This document shows positions 26,513 to 36,383 of a stretch of 64,000 nucleotides of DNA, piece after piece. The stretch is from NCBI RefSeq assembly GCF_004116465.1, contig NZ_PDJV01000008.1, positions 1 through 64,000 of the forward strand, in the 5' to 3' direction. Position 1 is the first letter of the stretch, and the number at the start of each line of letters is the position of its first letter. The notes beneath the pieces are model-generated. The model ran no database searches. It saw only the letters and a program-made list of their open reading frames with translations, and was not told the DNA's origin. Origin of the DNA: Arcobacter sp. F2176 (GTDB lineage Bacteria; Campylobacterota; Campylobacteria; Campylobacterales; Arcobacteraceae). A program made the translations under genes and the position numbers.

Positions 26513-27741
26513 TCTACATAATCTCCTACATTTTTACCACTATAATAAATTATTGTGGCTTTGTTAATTTCTAAATCATATTGTGAACTTTTTAATTGAC
26601 TTAATGCATCATATTTTTCAGTTAATGCTTCTAAAAAAGAAACATTATCTACAAGTCCATTTTGGTATTTTGATTTAATTGAATCGTATACACTAGTTGC
26701 TGCTTTTAAAGATGCTTGAGCAGCTTTTACTTTCACTTTTCCTATTTCATAGGTTTTAAGTGCTGTTTTTAATTCTGTATCAGCTTTTTTCTTTTGGTAT
26801 TCATAGTTTGATCTTTTACTTAAGTACTCTTTGTATTTTGCACTATATTTTTTACCAGTAGAATTAAAGTTAAAAATATCCCATGAAAGATTCACCGAAA
26901 ATACATTTTGATCTTTGTAGTCCATTGCAATAGAATTATCTTTATAGTTTCTATCATAATATGAGTATGTATTGTCTAATGTGATTTTTGGCAAATAGCC
27001 ACTTTTCTCTTGTCTTGCATCATATTTTAGTTTTTCTATATTGTATTCCAAAGATTTAATATCAGGTCTTTGTGCTTTAAAATCACTATTAATATTAATA
27101 TCTTTTATAGAAGAACCAGCATTTATAGAAACTTCTTCTCCTGTTACATATTCAAGAGTATGTAATACTGTTATAATATTCAATTCAATTTGATTAAGAT
27201 CGAAAATTGAACTTTGAATTCTTGATTCAATTTTATCATATTCATCAGTTGTCGAAGAACCAACATCAACAAAGTTTTTGACTCTATTTCCTTCTGATTT
27301 TAGTTGTTCTATCTCTTTTTGTTTAGCATCTTTTTGGGCTTCCAAAGTTAGATATTGATAATAATAATTTACAACATCAAGGGCAACTTCATTTTTAAGT
27401 GCTGATAAATCTTCTTTAGAACTTTTTATATATGATTTGTAACTTTTAAATAAGTTATATCTTTTGTTACCATCATATATTGTTAGTCCAACTTTTGCAT
27501 AAGAAGTATACCCATTCTCAGGCATACTTTGACTTTCTCTGTTAGTATTTTGATAAGAAGTTCCAATGCTCACAGCTGGTAAATAAGATCTTTTTACACT
27601 ACTGTACTCATCTTTTATTGACTCCACTGTTTCTTGTGAAGATTGAATTAGTTTATTTTTTTGAGAAATATTTATCAATTCACTTAAATCTTGACTCCAT
27701 AAAAAAATAGGTAAGAAAAATAATAAATGTATTTTTTTCAT
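26509..27741 (-). CDS. TolC-family outer-membrane efflux channel
   Basis: 410 aa, signal peptide MKKIHLLFFLPIFLWS. Two repeats of long coiled helices with outer-membrane beta strands (NTYSYYDRNY, FSVNLSWDIFNFN) and a C-terminal helix ending with YDLEINKATIIYYSGK, all typical of TolC. First gene of the operon, unlike the cmeABC order in which the channel comes last. It sits next to the divergent marR gene and the palindromic operator. Confidence 0.93.
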   Translation of the reverse strand: MKKIHLLFFLPIFLWSQDLSELINISQKNKLIQSSQETVESIKDEYSSVKRSYLPAVSIGTSYQNTNRESQSMPENGYTSYAKVGLTIYDGNKRYNLFKSYKSYIKSSKEDLSALKNEVALDVVNYYYQYLTLEAQKDAKQKEIEQLKSEGNRVKNFVDVGSSTTDEYDKIESRIQSSIFDLNQIELNIITVLHTLEYVTGEEVSINAGSSIKDININSDFKAQRPDIKSLEYNIEKLKYDARQEKSGYLPKITLDNTYSYYDRNYKDNSIAMDYKDQNVFSVNLSWDIFNFNSTGKKYSAKYKEYLSKRSNYEYQKKKADTELKTALKTYEIGKVKVKAAQASLKAATSVYDSIKSKYQNGLVDNVSFLEALTEKYDALSQLKSSQYDLEINKATIIYYSGKNVGDYVE

Positions 27742-27781
27742 TTTACTCCTTTATATTTGTGAAAAGATAGCATTTTTTAAC

Positions 27782-27813
27782 TTAAATATATCTTGCGAGA
27801 AAGATATATTTAA
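27782..27813. promoter_or_regulatory. Palindromic operator, probably of the MarR regulator
   Basis: A perfect 13-bp inverted repeat, TTAAATATATCTT and AAGATATATTTAA, separated by GCGAGA, stands in the 96-nt gap between the divergent efflux operon and the marR-type gene, 25 nt before the latter's start. MarR dimers bind palindromes of this kind, so autoregulation and efflux repression are likely. Confidence 0.75.
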
Positions 27814-27837
27814 TGTTCTTTATGTTACGCTTACATT

Positions 27838-28314
27838 ATGAATAAGAATTACATAAAAAATTGCTATGAAAATATAGAAAAGAATCTAAAATATGAAACC
27901 TTTGGCATTAGTTTACCTTTAACCTTGATTTACAAGAGTATGTTTAATAAACATGAAAATATAATGAAGGTCAATTATGGCATAAACCACTCAGAAATTG
28001 ATGTTCTTATTAGCCTTTATTTTAATGGTTATATACAATCTCCCACAGAATTGTATGAGAGTACAATCTTCTCTTCAGGAGGAATGACAAAAGTTCTAAA
28101 AAAATTAGAAGAAAATAAGTATATAACTAGAATAGCTGATAAAAAAGATAAAAGAAGTATGCTTGTACAACTTGAAGAAAAGGGTGCACAATTAGCAGTT
28201 GAGATGTTAGATGTTTTTGCAACAGAGAATAATAAAGTATATGGAATATTAGACGAAGAAGAAAAAAGAGTTCTAAAAGCAGTTTTAAAAAAATTATTAA
28301 CTGCAGTTGAATAA
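27838..28314 (+). CDS. MarR-family transcriptional regulator of the efflux operon
   Basis: 158 aa winged-helix regulator: HSEIDVLISLYFNGYIQSPTELYESTIFSSGGMTKVLKKLEENKYITR, then the wing D-K-KDKRSMLVQL, flanked by dimer helices. Family members release DNA on binding phenolic or toxic ligands. Divergent from the RND operon with a perfect palindrome between them, so it probably represses the pump. The GTTACGCTTACATT leader has no recognisable Shine-Dalgarno. Confidence 0.9.
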   Translation: MNKNYIKNCYENIEKNLKYETFGISLPLTLIYKSMFNKHENIMKVNYGINHSEIDVLISLYFNGYIQSPTELYESTIFSSGGMTKVLKKLEENKYITRIADKKDKRSMLVQLEEKGAQLAVEMLDVFATENNKVYGILDEEEKRVLKAVLKKLLTAVE

Positions 28315-28321
28315 TTTTATA

Positions 28322-28353
28322 AAAAGACATAGATTATAAAATCTATGTCTTTT
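28322..28353. terminator. Bidirectional terminator between marR and the peroxidase gene
   Basis: AAAAGACATAGATT and AATCTATGTCTTTT pair over 14 bp with a 4-nt loop. A-run on the left and T-run on the right serve both convergent genes. Confidence 0.9.
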
Positions 28354-28362
28354 ATATAATAA

Positions 28363-29397
28363 TTAATTCATATCTGGTTTAGGCGTTGATTCTGCCGAAA
28401 TTGGCAAAATTGGATATGTAACTTTTGGTTTTTCCCCTGTAAGTGATTTTAAAAATGTAACAATAGATTTTGCATCATTGTCTGAAATTTTTAAACCTAG
28501 TTGAGTAGAACCCATCACTTTAACTGCTTTAGTTAAAGACCAAACTCCACCATTATGAAAATAAGGAGTTGTTTCTTCTATATTTCTCAAAGTTGGAGTT
28601 TTAACCATTCCATTTTTGTCCCCTTTAAAGTCTCCTAAATTAGCAAATTCGTATTTAGCAGCAGTTGCAAATGGTTGCATCGTTCCTCCAAGTCCTATGT
28701 CATTGTGACAAGAAGTACAACCTTTGTCAATAAATAGATTTAAACCCTCTTTTTCTTCTTTACTAAGTGATGATAGATTTCCATTCATAAAATCATCATA
28801 TCTTGAAGGTGTAATAAGTGTTCTTTCAAATACAGCAATAGTATCTGCAATAAGTTTAAAATCAATTTTTACTTTTTCCCCATAAGTATCTTTAAACTCA
28901 TCAACATATCCTTTCATTGATGTTACTCTATCTACGACTAATTTAGATGGTGCTGCCATTTCTGGGCCAGCTTGAATAGGACCTTGTGCTTGATCTTCTA
29001 AGTGTGGAGATCTTCCATTCCAAAATTGAACTTTATTTAAAACAGAGTTGTAAACTGTAGGTGAATTTAAATGATGAGGATTTGCTGTCCATTTATGCCC
29101 AATAGCAGCTGAAACTCCATCAACTCCACCCATTCCCAAATTGTGACAGGTATTACATGAAATAAGACCACTTTTTGATAACCTTGGCTCAAAATAAAGT
29201 TTTTTACCTAATTCTACTTTTTTAGCTGTAATAGGATTATTAGGGTCATCTACCAATTTTAGAATCTCTAATTCACTTTTTGGAATGGCTTTTAAACCTG
29301 AGTTTTTTGCTTTTTCTAACAAAGCAGAATCCGTCATTCCAAACAAACTTACGGCTGAAAAAAGTACTAGGGTACTTGTCAATACAAACTTTTTCAT
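28363..29397 (-). CDS. Di-haem cytochrome c peroxidase
   Basis: 344-aa periplasmic enzyme reducing H2O2 to water with electrons from cytochrome c. Signal peptide MKKFVLTSTLVLFSAVSLFG; two c-type haem sites, CNTCHN (about residue 80) and CTSCHN (about 230); the family segments PTVYNSVLNKVQFWNGR and TPTLRNIEETTPYFHNG. Length and order fit the Ccp/MacA family. Oxidative-stress defence is a typical role in microaerophiles. The 380 nt upstream are non-coding. Confidence 0.95.
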   Translation of the reverse strand: MKKFVLTSTLVLFSAVSLFGMTDSALLEKAKNSGLKAIPKSELEILKLVDDPNNPITAKKVELGKKLYFEPRLSKSGLISCNTCHNLGMGGVDGVSAAIGHKWTANPHHLNSPTVYNSVLNKVQFWNGRSPHLEDQAQGPIQAGPEMAAPSKLVVDRVTSMKGYVDEFKDTYGEKVKIDFKLIADTIAVFERTLITPSRYDDFMNGNLSSLSKEEKEGLNLFIDKGCTSCHNDIGLGGTMQPFATAAKYEFANLGDFKGDKNGMVKTPTLRNIEETTPYFHNGGVWSLTKAVKVMGSTQLGLKISDNDAKSIVTFLKSLTGEKPKVTYPILPISAESTPKPDMN

Positions 29398-29713
29398 AAT
29401 GTCTCCTTATAAATTTTAGAACAAATTAAATTGTCCTTAAAGTATTTTATTAGAATTTATATTAAATAAAACTTACTAAATAATAAAATTTATCATTAAA
29501 AATATTATATTTTAAGATAAAAATTATTATTTATTAAATAATTGACTATGTTATATTATTTTAATACAATTATTAACTTGAATAAAATAAATCAAACGCA
29601 AGAAGAAATAGTAATACAATCAAGAAATAAATAGTTTTAAGTGATATTTTTATAAATTTTAACAAAATCTTAATGCCAATATTGGATTTTAGTTGTAGTG
29701 TTAATAGTAACAA

Positions 29714-29742
29714 TTGATATTATGTAGATAATGTATTATAAT
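29714..29742 (+). promoter_or_regulatory. Sigma70 promoter of the small coiled-coil gene
   Basis: TTGATA (29714-29719), 17-nt spacer, TATAAT (29737-29742), followed by AAAAGGA and the ATG at 29778. This is the best-formed promoter in the window. The rest of the gap 29398-29777 is AT-rich, with no other structure I can support. Confidence 0.75.
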
Positions 29743-29777
29743 AAGAGTAGAAACAAATTTAAGTAAAAGGAATTATT

Positions 29778-30050
29778 ATGAATGATATTGAACTATATTT
29801 AAAAACAAAACAAGCTCAACTAAATGAGTATGAAGGAAAATTAAAAGAGTTGAAATCAAGTTTATCTCCAACAGATGCAAAAGCTAATGCTGAACTGGAT
29901 GAACGAATCAAAACAGTAGAAACAAAATTAGAAGATGGGAAGTCAAAATTAGAAGCACTAAGTAAAGCTACTAAAGAAGAACTTGATGCCCATAAAAAAG
30001 CTATTGATGAATCTTTTCAAGCAATATATACTCATTTAGCGATGAGTTAA
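29778..30050 (+). CDS. Small coiled-coil protein, hypothetical
   Basis: 90 aa, highly charged, no Cys and no signal peptide. A heptad-like pattern runs along most of it (LYLKTKQAQLNEYEGKLKEL, then VETKLEDGKSKLEALSKAT). It has a strong promoter and Shine-Dalgarno and stands alone before ppk2, so it is probably abundantly expressed. I do not recognise the family; small coiled-coil proteins of this kind occur among stress-induced proteins, but that is only analogy. Confidence 0.75.
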   Translation: MNDIELYLKTKQAQLNEYEGKLKELKSSLSPTDAKANAELDERIKTVETKLEDGKSKLEALSKATKEELDAHKKAIDESFQAIYTHLAMS

Positions 30051-30151
30051 TATTTTTCTAGTTTAAATACTTACTCTAAGATACCCTCTTAGTGTAAGTA
30101 TAAAATATCTAATCAACTTAGGATAGACTCCATGATAGTGAAAGGATAGTA

Positions 30152-31030
30152 ATGAAAATAAAATCTAAAGATTTTCGTGTTATAAAAGAAAAGGAAGTTG
30201 AACTTGATAAGTGGCCGACACAAGTAAAGTCTATATATAAATCTAAAAAAAAATATAAAAAACTTCTAAAAAAGAATATTAAAAAACTCAGTTCCCAACA
30301 GCAGTTACTCTATGCATCTAATAGTTATTCTGTCTTATTGATATTTCAAGCTATGGATGCAGCAGGGAAAGATAGTGCTATAAGACATGTAATGTCTGGG
30401 ATAAATCCACAAGGATGTCAAGTATTTAGTTTCAAGCATCCAAGTATTGAAGAACTACAGCATGATTTTCTTTGGCGCACTACTCAATCCTTGCCTGAGC
30501 GTGGTAGAATTGGCATTTTTAACCGATCCTATTATGAAGAGGTATTAATTGTACGAGTACATCCAGAGATTATGGAAGGCGAAAATATTCCCGAATCTTT
30601 GTTAAATAAGAAAACTATTTGGAAAGAGCGTTATGAATCTATAGAAGAAATGGAAAAACATCTTCATAGAAATGGTACACGAATTATTAAGTTCTTTCTT
30701 CATCTCTCACCAAAAGAACAATGTAATCGTTTTTTAAAGCGCATCGATAATCCAAAGAAAAATTGGAAGTTAACTAACTCAGATATCCAAGAGAGAAAAT
30801 TTTGGAAAGATTATATGAAAGCTTATGAAGACTGTTTAAGTGCTACTAGTACTGAAAAATCACCTTGGTATGTTATTCCTGCTGATGATAAAAAGAATAC
30901 AAGATTAATTATTTCAAAAATTATTCTTGATACTTTTAAATCACTTCAATTAACATACCCCGTTGCAAGTGAGGAACATCGACAAGAATTGCAAGATATA
31001 CGTAAACAATTAATAAAAGAAAATTTATAA
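30152..31030 (+). CDS. ppk2: Polyphosphate kinase 2 (PPK2)
   Basis: 292 aa, class I PPK2: transfers phosphate between polyphosphate and nucleoside di/triphosphates. Walker A in [16 protein letters not shown] (about residue 67), the FKHPS segment, and the lid and Walker B region with [25 protein letters not shown]. Length is normal. AAGGA lies 5 nt before the ATG. Stands as a single gene between two unknown coiled-coil proteins; a role in stress or phosphate storage is general for the family. Nucleotide preference cannot be told from sequence. Confidence 0.95.
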   Translation: MKIKSKDFRVIKEKEVELDKWPTQVKSIYKSKKKYKKLLKKNIKKLSSQQQLLYASNSYSVLLIFQAMDAAGKDSAIRHVMSGINPQGCQVFSFKHPSIEELQHDFLWRTTQSLPERGRIGIFNRSYYEEVLIVRVHPEIMEGENIPESLLNKKTIWKERYESIEEMEKHLHRNGTRIIKFFLHLSPKEQCNRFLKRIDNPKKNWKLTNSDIQERKFWKDYMKAYEDCLSATSTEKSPWYVIPADDKKNTRLIISKIILDTFKSLQLTYPVASEEHRQELQDIRKQLIKENL

Positions 31031-31096
31031 TTATAAGTTCTTTCATCATAAATTAGATAGAATAATTTTATGTAATGTTCTTAAAGGATGTTTAAA

Positions 31097-32350
31097 ATGG
31101 AAAGCATTGTTGCTTTAGAAGCACTGATAAAAGAAAATGAAAGAAAAATAGATTTACAAAAACAACAAATAAAAAATCATGAAGCGGGGATTAATAAACT
31201 CTCTCGTATGGCTTTTGCCTCCTCTGAAAACTCTCTAGAAATAGCAACAGAGCTTGTGGAAAAATATAAAAAAATGCTAGAACAACTTCAATCAATTGAG
31301 GGAAAAGAATTAGAAGAGAAAGAAAGACTCGTTTTCCTTGCTGAAAGAAAGAAGTATTTTGATGCACAACCTTCTCGAATAAAGTTAAATGTTGAACAAA
31401 GTAATGATAAAAAATTAGAAGCTTTAAGAATAATAGAAGAACTACCTATAGATGTTAATTTTGAAGATAAAGAACTATTTGAAATGGCTACGAAATCGAT
31501 AGAATTGGGTCTTGGTGATTTAAATGATATTAGTAATAAATTGGAAGACATAAAAAGTGAGTTTAAAGCAATAAAAGACCAAATAGATGAAAAAAATATA
31601 CAAGAACTCTCAACTATTGATTTTTTTCTTCCAATTGTTGTTCTTCATTTTTATGTATTAAGTTCAAATATAATAGATAATATTGAATTTGATAATGAAA
31701 GAGCTTTACAAAAAAAAGAAGCAGTGGTAAATGAAATAAATGCAAAAAGAGAAAAGTTCACTACCTCTTTAAAAGAAAAAGAGGAGCTGTTGAAGCAAAA
31801 ACAATCCGAAGAAAATAGTGATAAAGAAGAGATAAAAGAACTTGAATCTATTATAAAAAGTCTTAATAATGAACTTAAAAAGTTAAAAGAGATAAAAGTT
31901 CCAGAAGTAAAAATAAAAACCTTTTCTGGCTTTCCAAAATATCAAGATTGGTGGATAAGAGAGTTATGGGTTAGTCATCAAGCATATTTTGCTCTATTTA
32001 AATGGAAAGAAATTGTTTCAAATCTATGTGCAACAACTGAGCAAAAAAAGGCTTGGTCTATAATTTTTGATAGATGGGTTTTTATAAAAAAACTTCTTAA
32101 TGATAAGGGCTCTTTGGCATATAATTATCACTTTGCATTTGATTCTCTGATGAGTACTTATGGAGAACTTGAGGAAGAGTTAGAGATAAAAAATATTGAA
32201 TCTATGGAGATGATTATAAATCAAATAACTAAAAAAGAAGACTTCTCAAAAAATGTTGGGTTTCATAATATTAATACTTCTTATTTGAAATTTAAAATGG
32301 ATAAATTAAAATCAAAAGATAAAGACTCGAGTAGTGATATGCTATTTTAA
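31097..32350 (+). CDS. Large coiled-coil protein of unknown function
   Basis: About 417 aa. Charged helical N-terminus (coiled coil about 1-70), a mixed region, a hydrophobic stretch DFFLPIVVLHFYVLSSNII (about residue 180) that could be a membrane or buried helix, a second coiled coil (about 210-275), then a Trp-rich block (FPKYQDWWIRELWVSHQAYFALFKWK). The ATG at 31088 directly abuts the AAAGG, while the in-frame ATG at 31097 lies 9 nt after it, so I use 31097. No known domain recognised. The two long coiled coils around a hydrophobic core suggest a scaffold or filament protein, but this is speculation. Confidence 0.75.
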   Translation: MESIVALEALIKENERKIDLQKQQIKNHEAGINKLSRMAFASSENSLEIATELVEKYKKMLEQLQSIEGKELEEKERLVFLAERKKYFDAQPSRIKLNVEQSNDKKLEALRIIEELPIDVNFEDKELFEMATKSIELGLGDLNDISNKLEDIKSEFKAIKDQIDEKNIQELSTIDFFLPIVVLHFYVLSSNIIDNIEFDNERALQKKEAVVNEINAKREKFTTSLKEKEELLKQKQSEENSDKEEIKELESIIKSLNNELKKLKEIKVPEVKIKTFSGFPKYQDWWIRELWVSHQAYFALFKWKEIVSNLCATTEQKKAWSIIFDRWVFIKKLLNDKGSLAYNYHFAFDSLMSTYGELEEELEIKNIESMEMIINQITKKEDFSKNVGFHNINTSYLKFKMDKLKSKDKDSSSDMLF

Positions 32351-32355
32351 AAATT

Positions 32356-32379
32356 GGCTAAGTTCACTTGAACTTGGCC
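32356..32379 (+). terminator. Terminator-like hairpin, same core as the one at 58.35 kb
   Basis: GGCTAAGTTCA pairs with TGAACTTGGCC (one G-U) directly after the preceding gene. 22 of 24 positions are the same as in the hairpin at 58352-58375. Confidence 0.7.
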
Positions 32380-32512
32380 TCAAAAATTCTCTTATAATCT
32401 CTTCTTATAAATAATAAATAACAAAAAAAAATCATAAAGATACTATTTGAATACAGTCTTTAGTAATAATTAGCCCAAAACAAATAATTACAGGTTAAAA
32501 GGATTACAAAAG

Positions 32513-35038
32513 ATGAAAAAACTGACAATCAATTTTAAACTTATAAGTCTTATTATAATAAGCTTGGTTTTACTTTCTTCAATTATTTTGGTAATTACGG
32601 CGTATAAAAGTACAACAAATACTGAAAATGAAAAATTAAATCAGTTAAAATCAATTGTTTCTGCTAAAAAACAACATATCTCTGATTACTTTAAAACAAT
32701 TGAAGGATTATTGCTATCTACTGCAAACTCGGCTTCTACCCAAGATGCAATGAAAAATCTCATAAGAGGATTTTATACTATTGGAAATGATGTTGAAAAT
32801 ATAGATGAAGTAAAAAAAGAAGTTTTGGAACACTATAAAAATTCATATATAAATAAGATTAATTTTGATTTACCAAATATTCCTAAAAAAAGAGCTCTTG
32901 AAGAGTATTTACCTAAAAACAAAAATGGACTTATGGCTCAATATATTTATATCATAAAAAATGAAGCTAAAATTGGCGAAAAAAATAAGATGAGTCAAAC
33001 AACTTTATTCCTTAATAACTACACTTTTGCTCACATGAGATTTCATCCTACATTTAATACCTTATTAGAAAAATTTTCACTGTATGATGTTGTTTTAGTT
33101 GATATGATGGGAAATGTGGTTTATACAACTGCTAAAGAAAAAGATTTTGGTACAAACTTGAAAGAGGGAGTTTATTCAAAAAGTGCATTAGCAAAAGTAA
33201 ATGAAAAAGCATATAAACTCGAAAAAGGGAAAGTTGCTTTTTCTGATTTTAAACCTTTTGAGCCAAGTTATAACATGCCTGCATCTTTTTTAGCATCACC
33301 TGTTTTTAATAGCGAAAATAGAAGAGTGGGAAATTTAATCATAGAGTTATCACCCGCTTCTATAGATAAAATTATGAATTTTGAAGGAAAGTATGAGGAG
33401 TCAGGGTTAGGAGATACAGGAATTAGTTATCTATTAGGAAGTGATTATAAGATGAGAAGTAATCACCGATTTATTAAAAATATAGATAATAAAAGTGTGA
33501 AAAGTGCTAATACAACTATTTCCTTATATGAAATTAAAAATGATTTAGTAAATCAAGCACTAAAAAATAAAACAGGAGCAGGCATTACAGTTGATAACAA
33601 AGGTAATGATGTACTTACTGCTTATACAGGAATAAAAGTATTTGATAAACAATGGGCAATTATTTCTCAAATACAAGAAGATGAAGCTTTAAAAGATATT
33701 TTTAATTTAAATATTACCTTAATGATTATATCTGCAATAGTTCTAATTGTAATAATAGGTATATCAATAACTTTTTTAAGAAATACTATTTTGAAACCCC
33801 TTAAAAACTTTGAAAATGGGATAATTTCATTTTTCAAATATCTAAATAATGAGACAAAACAAATTGATTATTTGGATGATAGTAGTGAAGATGAACTTGG
33901 TAAAATGTCAAAAGTTGTAAATGAAAATATCAATAGAACAAAAGTAGGAATTGAAAAAGATAGAGAATTGATAGATGAAATTGTAAATGTTTTATCTGGA
34001 TTTGAAAAAGGTGATTTAAATAAAAGAATTCAATCTGATTCTTTAAATCCATCATTAAGTCAATTAAAAAGTGTACTAAATAAGATGGCAGATAATCTTG
34101 AGCTGAATATCAATAATATCTTAAGTGTATTAGACAAATATACAAACTATCACTACTTAGAAAAAGTAAGTACAACAGGTCTTAAAGAGCAGTTATTACA
34201 ACTAGCGAATGGTGTTAATAATTTAGGTGATTCTATAACAAATATGTTGATTGATAATAAAACAAATGGTATGAAACTTGATCAAAGTTCTGATATATTG
34301 ATTGAAAGTGTTGCTATTTTATCAAAAAATACAAACTCTGCTGCTGCTTCTATTGAAGAGACATCTGCTGCTTTGGAAGAGATAAATAGTAATCTTATGT
34401 CAAATAATGAAAATGTACAAAAAATGGCTGATTATTCTCAAGAGGTAAATGACTCTGTTGAAAAAGGAGAAGAACTAGCTAAAAAAACAACTTTAGCTAT
34501 GGATGAAATAAATTCTCAAGTAACAGCTATAAATGAAGCGATAACAGTGATAGACCAAATAGCTTTCCAAACAAATATTTTATCTCTTAATGCAGCTGTT
34601 GAAGCAGCAACTGCTGGAGAAGCTGGAAAAGGATTCGCAGTAGTTGCACAAGAAGTAAGAAACTTAGCAAATAGATCAACAGAAGCAGCAAAAGAGATTA
34701 AAAATTTAGTTGAAAATGCAAATTTAAAAGCAAATGAGGGGAAAAATATTGCAGATACTATGATTGATGGTTATACGAAATTAAGTTCTAATATTAATAA
34801 TACAATGGAGCTGATTCAAATGGTTTCTACCTCTTCAAAAGAACAACAAACAGGAATCTCACAAATAACACAAACAGTTGCCTCTTTGGATAAACAAACT
34901 CAAGAAAATGCTTCAATTGCTCAAAATACAAATGAAGTTGCGAGGCAAACAGATATCATATCAAAAAGAATAGTTTCAGATGCAGATGAAAAAGAGTTTC
35001 ACGGAAGAGATAGTATAAAAATAGATAATATGTTTTAG
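32513..35038 (+). CDS. Methyl-accepting chemotaxis protein
   Basis: 841-aa transmembrane chemoreceptor. First membrane helix at about 10-32, a large periplasmic sensor (about 35-395, Cache-like, with [16 protein letters not shown] and a second [12 protein letters not shown] segment), a second membrane helix (about 400-424), a linker with HAMP character, and the signalling domain whose tip is around [39 protein letters not shown] (about 680 onward). It controls CheA through CheW and is methylated by CheR. No C-terminal CheR-binding pentapeptide. Ligand unknown. Followed by a bidirectional terminator. Confidence 0.95.
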   Translation: MKKLTINFKLISLIIISLVLLSSIILVITAYKSTTNTENEKLNQLKSIVSAKKQHISDYFKTIEGLLLSTANSASTQDAMKNLIRGFYTIGNDVENIDEVKKEVLEHYKNSYINKINFDLPNIPKKRALEEYLPKNKNGLMAQYIYIIKNEAKIGEKNKMSQTTLFLNNYTFAHMRFHPTFNTLLEKFSLYDVVLVDMMGNVVYTTAKEKDFGTNLKEGVYSKSALAKVNEKAYKLEKGKVAFSDFKPFEPSYNMPASFLASPVFNSENRRVGNLIIELSPASIDKIMNFEGKYEESGLGDTGISYLLGSDYKMRSNHRFIKNIDNKSVKSANTTISLYEIKNDLVNQALKNKTGAGITVDNKGNDVLTAYTGIKVFDKQWAIISQIQEDEALKDIFNLNITLMIISAIVLIVIIGISITFLRNTILKPLKNFENGIISFFKYLNNETKQIDYLDDSSEDELGKMSKVVNENINRTKVGIEKDRELIDEIVNVLSGFEKGDLNKRIQSDSLNPSLSQLKSVLNKMADNLELNINNILSVLDKYTNYHYLEKVSTTGLKEQLLQLANGVNNLGDSITNMLIDNKTNGMKLDQSSDILIESVAILSKNTNSAAASIEETSAALEEINSNLMSNNENVQKMADYSQEVNDSVEKGEELAKKTTLAMDEINSQVTAINEAITVIDQIAFQTNILSLNAAVEAATAGEAGKGFAVVAQEVRNLANRSTEAAKEIKNLVENANLKANEGKNIADTMIDGYTKLSSNINNTMELIQMVSTSSKEQQTGISQITQTVASLDKQTQENASIAQNTNEVARQTDIISKRIVSDADEKEFHGRDSIKIDNMF

Positions 35039-35062
35039 TATATGTATCTAAAAATAAAAGGT

Positions 35063-35088
35063 AAAGGCTATTTGGGCTTAGCCTTTTT
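35063..35088. terminator. Bidirectional terminator between the chemoreceptor and GNAT genes
   Basis: AAAGGCTA / TAGCCTTT, 8-bp stem with 8-nt loop, followed by a T-run on the plus strand and with A's on the other side. Confidence 0.85.
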
Positions 35089-35089
35089 A

Positions 35090-35644
35090 TTACAATCTCT
35101 TTATTTCTTTGATCAATCTTGTGATTTTTCTTATATTTCTTTCCATATGAACAGTTTGCAAGTTGTTCTTTTCATCTAATGTAATACTAAAACCCATTTT
35201 CTGCCAAAAGTGATAACCTCCTGGTAAAAAATAATGAGTATGCAAATATAATTTTTCATATGATTTATTATGTGCAAAACTTTTTGCTAATTCAAATAAT
35301 TCTGAACCTATTCCACATCTTCTATATTCTTCATTTACATAACATCGTCCAATTTCAGCGATATTCTTATTTTGGTATCTTTTTTTTAGTTTATCTATAC
35401 GATTATCGTAAAATGAAACACTAATTGCACCAATTATCTTATGGTTTTCATTATATGCAATAAAAAATGCATTTCTTAGGGTATCTGAAAGTAAAATACC
35501 CATTTTTTGATATAAAATGTTATATTGTGTTTTTGAGATTCGATTTAGATAATGTTTTGAATACTCTTTTATTATAAATTGTTTTGCTTTTGTTTCTGAT
35601 AGTTTATCAACTTGTTTAAAATGGATTTTTCTTTTATTTATCAT
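35090..35644 (-). CDS. GNAT-family N-acetyltransferase
   Basis: 184 aa. Acetyl-CoA-binding motif A around IAEIGRCYVNEEYRRCGIGSELFELAKSFA and motif B YLHTHYFLPGGYHFWQKMGF are typical of GNAT proteins. Acceptor unknown. Last gene of the minus-strand ABC operon, its start overlapping the ATP-binding gene by 11 nt, so it is probably co-transcribed with the importer. Whether it modifies the imported compound or a metallophore is speculation. Confidence 0.88.
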   Translation of the reverse strand: MINKRKIHFKQVDKLSETKAKQFIIKEYSKHYLNRISKTQYNILYQKMGILLSDTLRNAFFIAYNENHKIIGAISVSFYDNRIDKLKKRYQNKNIAEIGRCYVNEEYRRCGIGSELFELAKSFAHNKSYEKLYLHTHYFLPGGYHFWQKMGFSITLDEKNNLQTVHMERNIRKITRLIKEIKRL

Positions 35645-36383
35645 TTTTTATTTCCTTAGAAAAGACTTTTAATGGTATTACTGCATCTAAAAGTGCTTTT
35701 GTATATGAATGATTAACTTTGTTTAAATATTTTGAATTTATAATCTCGATAATATTTCCATCTTTTAAGATTGTAATCTCATCACATAAAGAACTTGCAA
35801 GTTCTAAATCATGAGTAATAATCAAATATGTTAATTCATATTGCTCTTTTATTTTTTGTAATAAATGTATTATTTGTACTTGAGTAGAAACATCTAAGGC
35901 ACTTAATGCTTCATCAAATACTAAAAATTTTGGCTTTAAAATAAGTGCTCTAGCAATACATACTCGCTGTAATTGTCCTCCACTAAGTTCATGGGGATAT
36001 TTAAAAAGTATATTTTCAGATAATTCAACTTGTTTTAGAATCTTTTTTATTTCATCCTTTGAAAGTTTTGTTTTTCCCCATAATGGTTCTTGAAGTGCTT
36101 CTTCAATGCAAAAATGTGGATTTATTGAACTTCTATAATCTTGAAAAACTATACTCATTTTCCCTTTATTTATTTTTTGCCATTTTGATAAAGGAATATT
36201 ATTTATATATATTTCTCCATTAGATGGATTTTCTAAACCTAATATTAATTTTGCAAGGGTTGTTTTCCCACTTCCACTCTCTCCTACAAGTCCCATTGTG
36301 CTATTTTTGTTTATCTTTAGATTTATATCATTTAAAATTAAATCTTTTTTATAACTTTTATTTATATTTTTTAATTGAAGCAT
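35634..36383 (-). CDS. Peptide/nickel-type ABC transporter ATP-binding protein (second)
   Basis: 249-aa ATPase with Walker A GESGSGKT, signature LSGGQLQRV, Walker B FLVFDEALSALD and switch His in TYLIITHDLE. It corresponds to NikE/DppF. Overlaps the preceding ATPase gene by 13 nt. Shorter than many DppF proteins, lacking the C-terminal oligopeptide-transporter extension, as in Nik-type systems of Campylobacterota. Confidence 0.92.
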   Translation of the reverse strand: MLQLKNINKSYKKDLILNDINLKINKNSTMGLVGESGSGKTTLAKLILGLENPSNGEIYINNIPLSKWQKINKGKMSIVFQDYRSSINPHFCIEEALQEPLWGKTKLSKDEIKKILKQVELSENILFKYPHELSGGQLQRVCIARALILKPKFLVFDEALSALDVSTQVQIIHLLQKIKEQYELTYLIITHDLELASSLCDEITILKDGNIIEIINSKYLNKVNHSYTKALLDAVIPLKVFSKEIKNDK

